From contig PAMZ01000005.1 of assembly GCA_002707495.1 (NCBI GenBank), positions 1-64,000 on the forward strand: a stretch of DNA of 64,000 nucleotides, written 5' to 3'. The stretch comes from Halobacteriovoraceae bacterium (GTDB lineage: Bacteria > Bdellovibrionota > Bacteriovoracia > Bacteriovoracales > Bacteriovoracaceae). Every line of letters starts with the position of its first letter. Position 1 is the stretch's first letter. The translations under genes and the position numbers were made by a program. The notes under the pieces were generated by a model. The model was not told the origin of the DNA, did no database searches, and saw only the letters and a program-made list of their open reading frames with translations. Shown in pieces: positions 56,416 through 64,000 of this stretch.

Positions 56416-57116
56416 TTATTACGATTGATATTGGAAATTCACATCAAAACTACGCTCTTTTTAAAGATAATGAGCTTTTTGTGGAAAAAGGAGACTTCCA
56501 GGATCTCGATATAGTTCTAAAGAAATATCCTGAATCTCGAGTCATAGTGTCCTCTGTTGATGACGAATTTCTTAATCAAATCCCAGGCGAATTTACTTTG
56601 ATTAGAAAGTTTTTTGGGAAAGGAGCTTTTTTAGATATGCCTATCTCATACTCTAAAACAATCGGTGAAGATCGCTTGGCCACCTCCTATTACCTATATA
56701 AATTGAATCAACAATCAAAAGCCATAGTGGATAGCGGTACCTTTACGACAATTGACTTCCTCTCTAGCAAAGGACACCTGGGAGGATATATACTTCCAGG
56801 CTCCAGGCCATTAAGAGGATCTTTTGGTCATGGCCGAAAACTCAAGGAAGTTCCCCTAAATAATAACCTCGAGTTTAAGAATGAACTGCCTCAATCAACT
56901 CCGGAAGCAATGGAGCAAGGACTTCTTGCTGCCACTTTATTTCCTATTGAAGGGCTTCTAAAACTTCATAATATTGAAAATATATTTATAACTGGTGGTG
57001 ACGGAGAGGCGGTTGCTAAACATCTCAAAAACTCTAAATCTGATTTTAAACTCGCTTATTCTGCAGAACTTATTCACCGGTCTTTGTGTTTTATTGCAAA
57101 AAGGATGAAGCCATGA
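56412..57116 (+). CDS. coaX: Type III pantothenate kinase
   Basis: 234 residues of the CoaX family (ASKHA fold), which phosphorylates pantothenate without feedback by CoA. ITIDIGNSHQNYALF is the phosphate-1 motif, GEDRLATSYY the conserved family motif, and DSGTFTTIDFL and GGYILPG the later nucleotide and pantothenate motifs. A few positions differ from standard CoaX (for example GNSH in place of GNT). It overlaps panB and coaBC with ATGA junctions. Confidence 0.92.
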   Translation: MIITIDIGNSHQNYALFKDNELFVEKGDFQDLDIVLKKYPESRVIVSSVDDEFLNQIPGEFTLIRKFFGKGAFLDMPISYSKTIGEDRLATSYYLYKLNQQSKAIVDSGTFTTIDFLSSKGHLGGYILPGSRPLRGSFGHGRKLKEVPLNNNLEFKNELPQSTPEAMEQGLLAATLFPIEGLLKLHNIENIFITGGDGEAVAKHLKNSKSDFKLAYSAELIHRSLCFIAKRMKP

Positions 57117-58309
57117 AATATGTTCTTGGAGTTTGTGGTTCTGTTTCAGCTTATAAAGCCTGTGATATTTTAAGGGGACTTATCAAGGAAGGCCATGAAG
57201 TAAAAGTCATTTTAACCAAAGGTGCTAAAAACTTTATTCCTAAAGAACAATTCACCTACTTGGGAGCCACAGCGGTTTATTCCTATAATGACGACTTTAT
57301 AAAGAGAGAAAAGGCTATCCTGCATATAGACCTTAAGCATTGGCTTGATCGACTGGTTATCGCTCCAGCTTCTGCTAATACCATTGCCAAACTGGCCTGC
57401 GGTCTTTGTGATGATCTTTTAACTTCGGTTTTCCTAAGTTGTGAGGAAAAAGACAAATTTATTTTCCCGGCGATGAATACATCTATGCTGACTAACACTA
57501 TCACCCAGGATAACTTCAAGCGCCTAAGGAGCCTATCCAATTGTTTTATCCATCCTACTACTTCTGGTGTGCTAGCTTGCGGAGATGAAGGAGAAGGAAA
57601 GCTTCCTCTACCAGAAGATATTGTAGAATTTTTGGGCTGTTATTCTTTTCTAAAAAATGAAAGATCTGTTTTAATCACCACGGGTGCGACTAAGGCTCCT
57701 CTAGATCCGGTTCGCTACCTCACCAACCCTTCAAGTGGAAAAACGGGTATTGAGCTTTGTAGGGCTTATTTAAAATCTGGATATAACGTGACTTTAGTTG
57801 CAGGTGAAGAGGTCAATATTCCTAAAGCATTTTATTCACATCCCAATATTACAGTGACAAAAGTCATGACGACAGGAGAGATGTTTTCCGAAGTTGATCG
57901 TATATTTCCTCAAACAGATATCTTTATTTCTACTGCTGCCGTAAGTGATATTAAGTTTAAGACGTCAAATGCCAAGCTTAAAAAATCTGATAAGGTCGAA
58001 TTGGACTTTGAGTGGGACAGAGATATTTTAAAGACGATGCTTGAGAAAAGATCCCATCAAAAAATAGTTGGCTTTGCTGCTGAAACTCAATTATCAGAAG
58101 AGAAAATTGCCAAAAAGCTTGAGAGTAAACCGGTTGATCTTCTCATTGCTAACGAAGTCAGCAATGGTTTCGATCAAGCAAAAAAAGGTTTTGGATCGAT
58201 CGGAAATAAATATACTTTTATCAAAAACGGTAAAATTGACTCTGAGATTGAGCTTAGTAAATCTCAACTTGCAGAGAAAATTCTGAATGAGGTCAATCAA
58301 TTATGGTGA
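57113..58309 (+). CDS. coaBC: Bifunctional phosphopantothenoylcysteine synthetase/decarboxylase
   Basis: 398 residues. The CoaC (decarboxylase, FMN) part has GSVSAYKACDILR, the His in LKHWLDRLVIAPASANTIAK-like region (in HIDLKHW) and PAMNTSML; the CoaB (synthetase) part has TTGATKAPLDPVRYLTNPS with the nucleotide-binding motif and a C-terminal synthetase domain. The ATG at 57113 overlapping the coaX stop (ATGA) is the natural start; an earlier in-frame start at 57086 lies inside coaX. Its end overlaps panC by seven bases. Confidence 0.95.
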   Translation: MKYVLGVCGSVSAYKACDILRGLIKEGHEVKVILTKGAKNFIPKEQFTYLGATAVYSYNDDFIKREKAILHIDLKHWLDRLVIAPASANTIAKLACGLCDDLLTSVFLSCEEKDKFIFPAMNTSMLTNTITQDNFKRLRSLSNCFIHPTTSGVLACGDEGEGKLPLPEDIVEFLGCYSFLKNERSVLITTGATKAPLDPVRYLTNPSSGKTGIELCRAYLKSGYNVTLVAGEEVNIPKAFYSHPNITVTKVMTTGEMFSEVDRIFPQTDIFISTAAVSDIKFKTSNAKLKKSDKVELDFEWDRDILKTMLEKRSHQKIVGFAAETQLSEEKIAKKLESKPVDLLIANEVSNGFDQAKKGFGSIGNKYTFIKNGKIDSEIELSKSQLAEKILNEVNQLW

Positions 58310-59139
58310 CCGTTATCCATAGCTCCCATGAACTTCAAAATCTCAACCAAGATTACAAAGGTAAAATTGGGCTGGTGCCTACAATGGGAAATCTTCACCA
58401 AGGGCACCTGAATCTTTTAAAAGCAAGTCTTGAAGAGTGCAGCCGGAGTATTGTGAGTATTTTTGTGAATCCGACTCAATTTGGAAAAGGGGAAGATTAC
58501 AACGCTTACCCTAGGACTCTTGAAAGCGATATTAAAAAGATTGAATCTCTTGGAGAAGATGTTTTCATTTTCGCACCTGCCGTAAATGAGATTTACGGTG
58601 ACTCCGTTGAAACGGATTTCTCAGCAGGAGAAGTTGGTCAAATGCTCGAAGGAAATATTCGACCAGGGCATTTTGATGGTGTTTTAACAATCGTACATAA
58701 GTTATTTGAGATGGCTTCACCAAACAGAGCTTACTTTGGAAAAAAAGATTATCAGCAATGGCGCTTGATTGAGTGGCATGCAAGGGAGTATTTCCCTAAC
58801 CTAGCCATTGTTCCTGTAGGGATCGAACGAGAAACCTCAGGCCTTGCCATGAGTTCTCGCAACAATTATCTTACCGAATCCCAAAAAGAAGAGGCACTAG
58901 AGCTCTACAGAAGCTTAAGTCAAATTGAGAAGATTCTTATAGTGGACAAAGACCTTAGATCTGCCTTGGAATTTATCCAAAGTAAGCTAAGCGATGATGA
59001 TCGATTTAACTATCTTTCCATTCGAAAACAAAGTGATCTAACTCCACCATTAGACTTAAGTGAGCCTCTTGTGATACTAGGCAATCTACAGGTTGGCAGC
59101 ACTCGTTTACTGGATAATATTGAGGTCGCAGTTGAGTAG
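58303..59139 (+). CDS. panC: Pantothenate synthetase
   Basis: 278 residues. Condenses pantoate with beta-alanine using ATP. The HIGH-like motif is PTMGNLHQGHLNLLK, NPTQFGKGEDYNAYPR binds pantoate, FGKKDYQQWRLI the adenylate and ALAMSSRN-like GLAMSSRNNYL the C-terminal motif. panD, the source of beta-alanine, is not in the window. It starts in the last bases of coaBC, and the last bases overlap hflX. Confidence 0.96.
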   Translation: MVTVIHSSHELQNLNQDYKGKIGLVPTMGNLHQGHLNLLKASLEECSRSIVSIFVNPTQFGKGEDYNAYPRTLESDIKKIESLGEDVFIFAPAVNEIYGDSVETDFSAGEVGQMLEGNIRPGHFDGVLTIVHKLFEMASPNRAYFGKKDYQQWRLIEWHAREYFPNLAIVPVGIERETSGLAMSSRNNYLTESQKEEALELYRSLSQIEKILIVDKDLRSALEFIQSKLSDDDRFNYLSIRKQSDLTPPLDLSEPLVILGNLQVGSTRLLDNIEVAVE

Positions 59140-60454
59140 TTTTGAAGAATATAAAATAAGTCGAGAGGATAAAGCGACTCTTGTTAGTATTGTCTGTGAA
59201 AACTTTGAATTTCATAAGAACCTTGATCAAACGATGGTATCCCTAGGCGAGCTACGAGAACTACTGAGAACTCTAGGCATAGAAGCTGGTGAACATCATT
59301 ATCAAAATAAAAATAAACTTGAACCTGCCACAATTCTAGGCGAGGGAAAACTTGCAGAAATTGCCGAAGCTGCCAGGGCAGAAGGATCGAACGTTCTGGT
59401 TTTTGACTTTGAGTTAACAGCTAGTCAAATGCGAAATATAAAAAAAATCACTAAGCTTGAGGTTTTGGACCGCTGCTTAGTCATTCTTGAAATCTTTGCT
59501 CAACATGCACGAACAAAAGACGCAAAAATCCAAATTGAAATTTCTAGACTCAATTATATGCTTCCAAGGCTACAGTCTCTTTGGACTCACTTCACCAAAC
59601 AAAAAGGTGGTATAGGTCTTAAAGGAGAGGGGGAACAACAGCTCGAGTTGGACAGAAGAATTATACGTAATAGAATCGCTAGTTTAAAAAAGCAGCTCAT
59701 AGAAGTTCAAAAATCCAGGAAAGAGCAAAGAAAGCGAAGGGAGAATAATGTCGTAACGGCTGCTTTGATTGGATACACCAACGCCGGTAAATCCACTTTA
59801 ATGAATAAACTTTGTAAGGTTAATGTTCTTTCTGAAGATAAGCTTTTTGCCACTCTAGATTCAACCTTTAGAACTCTTAACCCTGATTCAAAACCGCCAA
59901 TGGTTCTTATTGATACGGTAGGCTTTATTCAGAACCTACCTAACACTCTTGTGGAAGGATTCAGAACCACATTGGAATCCGCATTGGAGGCAGAGTTATT
60001 AATTGTCGTTTGCGATCTCTCTGATCCAAATTACAAAAAACACTTAGAGGTAACCCAAGAGGTTATTTCTGAGTTAGACATCGAAGAGAAAGATCAAATA
60101 ATAGTCTTTACCAAAAAAGATAAGGTAGAAAATCCTTTTCTTCCGAAAATAGCCATGAGGAACTTTAAGGCAAGTTTTCTTGTGAATTCTCTTGATGCTG
60201 ATGATATTCAGAACCTTAGAGAGTACTTCATAAACTATTTCTTAAACCAGCAAGATCACTTTGATCTTTTTATTCCCTATGATGATGGTAATGCCCACTC
60301 CAAACTTTTATCTCAAGCGAATATTGTCAAGCAACATTACCACGAAAATGGAACTTTCTATCGAGTTCGAATTCCCGACTTCTTATTTCACAAGCTTGCC
60401 TTAAATCACTACCTCCTCTCCCCTCAAGACCCGAGGTTGAAATTTTTTAAATAG
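59132..60454 (+). CDS. hflX: GTPase HflX
   Basis: 440 residues. A ribosome-associated GTPase that splits stalled ribosomes in stress. HflX motifs include LGEGKLAEI, the GTP-binding domain with GYTNAGKSTLMNKL (P-loop), DTVGFIQNLPN (switch II) and FTKKDKV (G4). The TTG at 59132 is chosen because GAGG lies six bases upstream; the frame is open further to 59093 inside panC without such a site. It is coupled to panC by overlap. Confidence 0.93.
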   Translation: MSSFEEYKISREDKATLVSIVCENFEFHKNLDQTMVSLGELRELLRTLGIEAGEHHYQNKNKLEPATILGEGKLAEIAEAARAEGSNVLVFDFELTASQMRNIKKITKLEVLDRCLVILEIFAQHARTKDAKIQIEISRLNYMLPRLQSLWTHFTKQKGGIGLKGEGEQQLELDRRIIRNRIASLKKQLIEVQKSRKEQRKRRENNVVTAALIGYTNAGKSTLMNKLCKVNVLSEDKLFATLDSTFRTLNPDSKPPMVLIDTVGFIQNLPNTLVEGFRTTLESALEAELLIVVCDLSDPNYKKHLEVTQEVISELDIEEKDQIIVFTKKDKVENPFLPKIAMRNFKASFLVNSLDADDIQNLREYFINYFLNQQDHFDLFIPYDDGNAHSKLLSQANIVKQHYHENGTFYRVRIPDFLFHKLALNHYLLSPQDPRLKFFK

Positions 60455-60457
60455 CCC

Positions 60458-60862
60458 TTGTCTAAAAGCCAATCGAGCGTTAGACTCTCGGCTCGGAAAA
60501 AGGCAGAAATGAACGCAGCATTAAATAAAAAACTTCATAGAAAACTTCAAAAAGAACTTAATAAAAGAATTAAAGAAACGTTTAGCAATACAATCGACAA
60601 TCCTGTGCTAAAAGCACATAAAACCTGGGCAATCATAAGTGAACAACTTTTGGCAATGCTGGGAGATGAAGTGCACAACCAATGGTTCAGAAGTGTCCAA
60701 CCATTAGTAATGAAAAACAATATTCTTATAGTGAGCGCAAATACACCCTTTGCCGCACAGTGGATAAACACGCATTACCAGGAATTAGTAGACGCTCTCA
60801 TTTTAGCGCAAGATCAAAAGTACTCATGCTTTTTTATTGCACCGTCACGCAATCCTAATTAA
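60458..60862 (+). CDS. Stand-alone DnaA domain I-like protein
   Basis: 134 residues from TTG 60458, or 117 from the ATG at 60509 which has AAAGG before it. Residues about 55-127 read like DnaA domain I: TWAIISEQLLAML, then DEVHNQWFRSVQPL, NNILIVSANTPFAAQWI and HYQELVDALIL. The N-terminal 50 residues are a basic helical extension. There is no AAA+ ATPase or DNA-binding domain. Domain I in DnaA mediates self-association and helicase loading, so a free copy could compete with or modulate DnaA (inference). DciA (DUF721) has a related fold, but the W-F and N-F-W pattern fits DnaA better. It follows hflX by three bases. Confidence 0.72.
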   Translation: MSKSQSSVRLSARKKAEMNAALNKKLHRKLQKELNKRIKETFSNTIDNPVLKAHKTWAIISEQLLAMLGDEVHNQWFRSVQPLVMKNNILIVSANTPFAAQWINTHYQELVDALILAQDQKYSCFFIAPSRNPN

Positions 60863-60954
60863 TCAAATGCCCCTGACTTAAAGTAAATCGTTAAAGCAAA
60901 AAATATTATTGTTATTGCAAGGCCTGCGAAAGCGAAGATTTTATCTTTATCCAT
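60859..60954 (-). CDS. 31-residue single-helix membrane protein (candidate)
   Basis: A short minus-strand frame from ATG 60954 to TAA 60859 encodes MDKDK, then a hydrophobic helix (IFAFAGLAITIIFFALTIYF) and a short polar tail KSGAFD. The charged N-terminus followed by one hydrophobic helix is a typical bacterial microprotein. It lies 21 bases after the 97-residue gene on the same strand and overlaps the DnaA-like gene's stop by four bases on the other. No clear ribosome binding site (a GTGAG abuts the ATG), so expression is uncertain. Confidence 0.45.
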   Translation of the reverse strand: MDKDKIFAFAGLAITIIFFALTIYFKSGAFD

Positions 60955-60975
60955 CTCACTATGATAGAATGCTAA

Positions 60976-61269
60976 TCAATGGCTTTCAAGTTCTCGTTTA
61001 ATCTGGCCGGCCAAAGACTGTGGGTCCACAGTTTCACCTAACTCATAGGACTTTACACCAAATAGTTCAATGATTTCCTGCACTGATTTGGAGTTATGTT
61101 TAAAATCTCTATGTATAACTAGCCCTTTAGGATCTAGATCTTGTTTTTTATACAAAAGATCATCATCGACCTCTAATTGATAAGATCCAAAGCCGACTTG
61201 AGTAAGAAAGGCAGATAACGCTTTGCGCACAAAGCTTTCCGGGTGTGCAATTATAATATATTTTTCCAT
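60976..61269 (-). CDS. Small cytoplasmic protein (hypothetical)
   Basis: 97 residues from ATG 61269, chosen because GGAGGAA lies ten bases upstream; an earlier in-frame start at 61317 is inside the divergent neighbour. YIIIAHPESFVRKALSAFLTQVGF at the start resembles the first strand and helix of a receiver-like domain, but the phosphorylatable aspartate position is not preserved (the following sequence is LEVDDDLLYKKQ). No firm family. It may be a degenerate regulator. It is divergent from the 102-residue gene with only 42 bases between. Confidence 0.55.
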   Translation of the reverse strand: MEKYIIIAHPESFVRKALSAFLTQVGFGSYQLEVDDDLLYKKQDLDPKGLVIHRDFKHNSKSVQEIIELFGVKSYELGETVDPQSLAGQIKRELESH

Positions 61270-61311
61270 CGGTCTTGAATTCCTCCACCTAGCTTGGAAT
61301 AATGCAGCTGC

Positions 61312-61620
61312 ATGCATAATGAATCAAAAATACGAATTTTTCAAGTTGATAGAGAGGGTTCAAAATCAGAATTGTATGAGTTTGATTTAGACCAATATGA
61401 CCAAGCTTACCAGAAATTAATTGAACTAGAAGAAATGGGACTTGAGGTCACCATTAAGGTTCCTAGTGTAACTGAAACTCTTTGCGATACCTTAGGCTTA
61501 AGCGCCGAAGAACAAGAGGATTATGAACAGTCTGTCGTAGCCGAAATTGAAGACCATGATGGGTCTTGTTGCGCAGGGCCTGCAGAAATCATAGAACCTA
61601 AAAATAAGACACGACATTGA
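61312..61620 (+). CDS. Small acidic protein (hypothetical)
   Basis: 102 residues, strongly acidic, with a helical region (DQAYQKLIELEEMGLEV) and a C-terminal stretch with a vicinal cysteine pair, GSCCAGPAE, which could bind metal. No signal peptide. No clear Shine-Dalgarno before ATG 61312. It overlaps the end of the TonB-dependent receptor gene by 23 bases (convergent). No family recognised. Confidence 0.55.
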   Translation: MHNESKIRIFQVDREGSKSELYEFDLDQYDQAYQKLIELEEMGLEVTIKVPSVTETLCDTLGLSAEEQEDYEQSVVAEIEDHDGSCCAGPAEIIEPKNKTRH

Positions 61621-63373
61621 GCTGAATATTGCGCCCTAAAGTTGAATAACCTGCAATTGTTTCATAATCACGATCAAATACGTTTTTAAGACTCCCCATA
61701 ACCTTAAAATTTTTAGCTTCATAGGTGTAATCTAAATTCCAAAGCTCATAGCTTTTTAATGTCACTTTATCACTTGTAACATTGTCATAAGTTTGTCCTC
61801 GATAAACGAAATCGATATTCAATGAGTGACTTGAGTTGATTAAGAAGAGGTAATTTAGCTTAATGATCTCCTTAGGTCTTCGAGCAGCTTCTTTTCCTGT
61901 GCTTAAATCATAGTTTGTTAATGTGAGATTCGCGCTAGCAACACCGTTTGAGTTTCTTTTTTCAACTCCTGCTTCTACCCCCCAATATTTTGCCTGACTG
62001 ACATTAGCAAAAGATGAGTTTGAAAATTGAATAAAATTTTCTACATCATTATAAAAGACGGCACTATAAAAATCTGCGACACTAGAGATATATGAGTATT
62101 CAACTTCCGCTCCGACTGATTTTTCTGGTGCGAGATTTGGGTTTCCATAATTTGGGTCTGTTTGATGATAGATGCTTGGCGCTTTAAAACCTGTCTTCAC
62201 ACCAGATTTGATCGTCCGTTTTGAATCCAAAAGGTAATTATAGCCTAAACTGTGAACCAAATGCTGCCCATAATCTTGGTTCTCTGTGAAGCGGGCTCCA
62301 TATTCAAAAATATGTTTATCATAGATATATTTGCGCATTCCATAGATATCGAACATTTGTAAACTCTCATCAGATGCACCTTGGTTTTCATAAGTCTCAA
62401 TGAGATTTTGAAAGCCGTAAAGAAGTAGTCCATCTTTTTTCTTTTCTTTAACTCTGAAATCCAAATTTGAGATTGCCCCTTGAGCATCTTGAACTCCGTA
62501 GTCACTTGGAGCTGTTTGAAGATATTTATTATAACGTTGATACTGACTCAAACTTAAATCTAAAAAGACATCATATTTTTGATTATAATGATAGGTCACT
62601 CCCTCTCGAAAAAAATCTTGAACATCACGAGCATAGGAATCGTGATCATCTGAGGGCAAACTTCCAGTTTGAGCATCCGTATAGTTAAAGTTCCTTGAGC
62701 GCTTTATTGTGGTTTCAAACTCTAGTTTATCTCGTTTATACCGATGATTTAAACTCAAATTTTGGTTGTTTGAGAGATCTTTTTCTTCTCCATCGCTTGC
62801 TGAAGAATCTACTTCAGACTCTTGTAAACTTCCGGAGAAGTTAAAATACCCAAAGCGAGAGTTTGATCCATAATTGATTGCTAATTGATCATAATATCCA
62901 GAACCTAAAAACAGCGAATTTCTGTTTGAGACTTTTCGAGTTATGAAGTTTATAACCCCTGCGATGGCGTCTGATCCGTAAAGTACACTTTGTGCACCTT
63001 TGATTATCTCCACCCGTTCGATATCGAGTGTGTTCAAGATTGATAAATTAAATGATCTATCTGCAACAGTGGGATCATAAACTCTTACCCCATCAATAAG
63101 AACAAGAACATGTCTCGACTCCATTCCCCTGAGAAATAAACTTGCAGCACCGCCAACAAGACCTGTTTGAACAATATCAATACCTGCTTCGCGATTTAGG
63201 ATGTCTACTGCTCTACTTGAGGTAAATGACTCTATTTCTTCTTTGGTAATGACTTGGGCAGAGCTCGTGAGTTCACTCAGTTTACTCTCCTGCTTGCTCC
63301 CTACAATAATAGGATCCAGCACTTCAGCACCAAAAACGGGAAAACAAAAAAATAGAATAGAAAGCCTAAGCAT
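61598..63373 (-). CDS. btuB: TonB-dependent cobalamin receptor (BtuB-like)
   Basis: 591 residues of an outer-membrane beta-barrel receptor. A signal peptide ends near FGA; the TonB box region is DPIIVGSKQE; the plug domain has the family pattern REAGIDIVQTGLVGGAASLFLRG and GAQSVLYGSDAIAGVINFIT; the C-terminus is aromatic (NVVSYF), as in barrel proteins. Vitamin B12 is the inferred cargo because the gene follows a cobalamin riboswitch, and the length matches BtuB. No btuCDF genes are in the window. Confidence 0.9.
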   Translation of the reverse strand: MLRLSILFFCFPVFGAEVLDPIIVGSKQESKLSELTSSAQVITKEEIESFTSSRAVDILNREAGIDIVQTGLVGGAASLFLRGMESRHVLVLIDGVRVYDPTVADRSFNLSILNTLDIERVEIIKGAQSVLYGSDAIAGVINFITRKVSNRNSLFLGSGYYDQLAINYGSNSRFGYFNFSGSLQESEVDSSASDGEEKDLSNNQNLSLNHRYKRDKLEFETTIKRSRNFNYTDAQTGSLPSDDHDSYARDVQDFFREGVTYHYNQKYDVFLDLSLSQYQRYNKYLQTAPSDYGVQDAQGAISNLDFRVKEKKKDGLLLYGFQNLIETYENQGASDESLQMFDIYGMRKYIYDKHIFEYGARFTENQDYGQHLVHSLGYNYLLDSKRTIKSGVKTGFKAPSIYHQTDPNYGNPNLAPEKSVGAEVEYSYISSVADFYSAVFYNDVENFIQFSNSSFANVSQAKYWGVEAGVEKRNSNGVASANLTLTNYDLSTGKEAARRPKEIIKLNYLFLINSSHSLNIDFVYRGQTYDNVTSDKVTLKSYELWNLDYTYEAKNFKVMGSLKNVFDRDYETIAGYSTLGRNIQLNVVSYF

Positions 63374-63389
63374 AGTTCCTCCTCGGGAT

Positions 63390-63503
63390 TTAAGATCATG
63401 GTCTTTGAGGATCGGACTTTATACCGTTGCGGGACAGTGCAGGACTTTCACCTTGCTTCACTCCAAGACTAATTTAGCATAGAACGGAAGCTTCACTCCG
63501 ACA
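63390..63503 (-). promoter_or_regulatory. Cobalamin riboswitch upstream of btuB
   Basis: The minus strand reads GGTGAAAGTCCTGCACTG followed by TCCCGCAACGGTA, the conserved core of cobalamin riboswitches, followed by a B12-box-like AGTCCGATCC near 63410-63420. Flanking sequence forms stem-loops including two copies of GGAGTGAAGC. The element ends just before a Shine-Dalgarno GAGGAGG ahead of btuB, so it likely controls translation or transcription of the receptor in response to cobalamin. Confidence 0.88.
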
Positions 63504-63511
63504 AGAAGAAG

Positions 63512-64000
63512 TTAAAAGCACTCATAGAATTTTGCAGAAGCTTGAAGCTCTTTTTTAGTGTAGCTATACTTTACGTTATCAACAGCATAGGTTTTATAAT
63601 AGTTTTTGATAGCATGATGCCGAATAACCTGGGAAATAATCTCTTCTCCCACTGCTCTGGATTCATCTAGTGCGTAAGGAAGTTTAAAAACTTTTTGCTC
63701 ACTAGGTTTACACATGCCAATTTCATCGACTAATTTTACATCAGTCACTTTTTCACAATTATAGAAAGTAGCATTGAATTGGTGCTTACCTTCGATTTCC
63801 ACATATTTTAAAGCCATGATATTTGCTCTTAACTCTACACCTTTTTCTCTTAGCTCCAGAAGACCAAAAGACTTCCAAAACTCAATATCAGGCTGAGTTT
63901 GCTTTACCACCTGATGACTTCCTTCCTCTTCGCATTCCATATAAGGAAAATCATCTGAGAGCAATAAGGGTCTGATTTTTTTTAATTGCTTAATATAAAG
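63512..64000 (-). CDS. Gene cut by the window edge (hypothetical)
   Basis: The reading frame is open to base 64000, so the true start is outside the window; 162 residues are visible. The visible product is soluble and has several cysteines (MECEEEG, YNCEKV, GMCKPSE and a terminal YECF), with beta-rich segments near IMALKYVEIEGKHQFNATF. A secreted or periplasmic protein is possible but the N-terminus is missing. No family recognised. It runs in the same direction as the riboswitch and btuB. Confidence 0.6.
   Translation of the reverse strand, partial: LYIKQLKKIRPLLLSDDFPYMECEEEGSHQVVKQTQPDIEFWKSFGLLELREKGVELRANIMALKYVEIEGKHQFNATFYNCEKVTDVKLVDEIGMCKPSEQKVFKLPYALDESRAVGEEIISQVIRHHAIKNYYKTYAVDNVKYSYTKKELQASAKFYECF

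Noticed and set aside
1..64000. CRISPR array, rRNA genes or complete insertion sequences
   Set aside because: No regularly spaced repeats, no rRNA-like sequence and no intact transposase with terminal repeats were seen.

Overview
This is an AT-rich bacterial chromosome segment, dense with genes and mostly housekeeping. Nothing in it fixes a taxonomy outright (there is no rRNA). Several traits fit a Gram-negative, motile, possibly salt-adapted member of the Bdellovibrionota (Bacteriovorax/Halobacteriovorax-like): many lipoproteins and an Lnt, a TonB-dependent receptor, an FlgT-like protein, two adjacent Na+/H+ antiporters, FecR-domain proteins, L,D-transpeptidase and long coiled-coil proteins. 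This placement is inference.

Layout. 1-2100: edge of an accessory element, with gene remnants and a large serine recombinase whose reading frame runs through a terminator and the tRNA-Phe gene (2107-2182). 2.2-12.2 kb: alpha/beta hydrolase, QueG, a pyruvate kinase fused to a ferredoxin domain, a 647-residue coiled-coil protein, a DsbA-like lipoprotein and a heterodimeric ABC exporter. 12.3-19.3 kb: tRNA-Val, a large secreted protein, a FecR protein, NhaC-type and PF07399-type antiporters, a small ferredoxin. 19.4-30 kb: phosphosugar mutase with QueC, a PAS histidine kinase, an FlgT-like lipoprotein and DnaE. 30-37.4 kb: L,D-transpeptidase, GuaB/GuaA, a second FecR protein with a TPR-like partner, and secreted unknowns. 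37.4-44.2 kb: the rho-DUF1385-prfA-prmC-murA-HIT operon behind a clear promoter and a palindrome. 44.2-54.7 kb: RuvX, MltG, a trypsin-fold lipoprotein lacking catalytic residues, a DksA/TraR protein, a subtilase, Lnt, HEAT-repeat and PE-rich membrane proteins, an inositol-phosphatase-like enzyme, YacG and a class IV aminotransferase. 54.7-60.9 kb: a tightly overlapped coenzyme A operon (KARI-like protein, PanB, CoaX, CoaBC, PanC) running into HflX and a stand-alone DnaA domain I-like protein. 60.9-64 kb: a possible 31-residue membrane protein, two small unknowns, BtuB-like receptor with a cobalamin riboswitch, and a gene cut by the window edge.

How genes work together. The CoA operon has every step from ketoisovalerate to phosphopantetheine except a recognisable PanE; the KARI-like first gene most likely fills that gap, and the divergent aminotransferase could supply ketoisovalerate. 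QueC and QueG act at the two ends of queuosine synthesis, and QueG needs cobalamin, which the riboswitch-controlled BtuB-like receptor would import. No CRISPR array, prophage structural genes or complete insertion sequence was seen. The most novel items are the pyruvate kinase-ferredoxin fusion, the KARI-like putative ketopantoate reductase and the stand-alone DnaA domain I.
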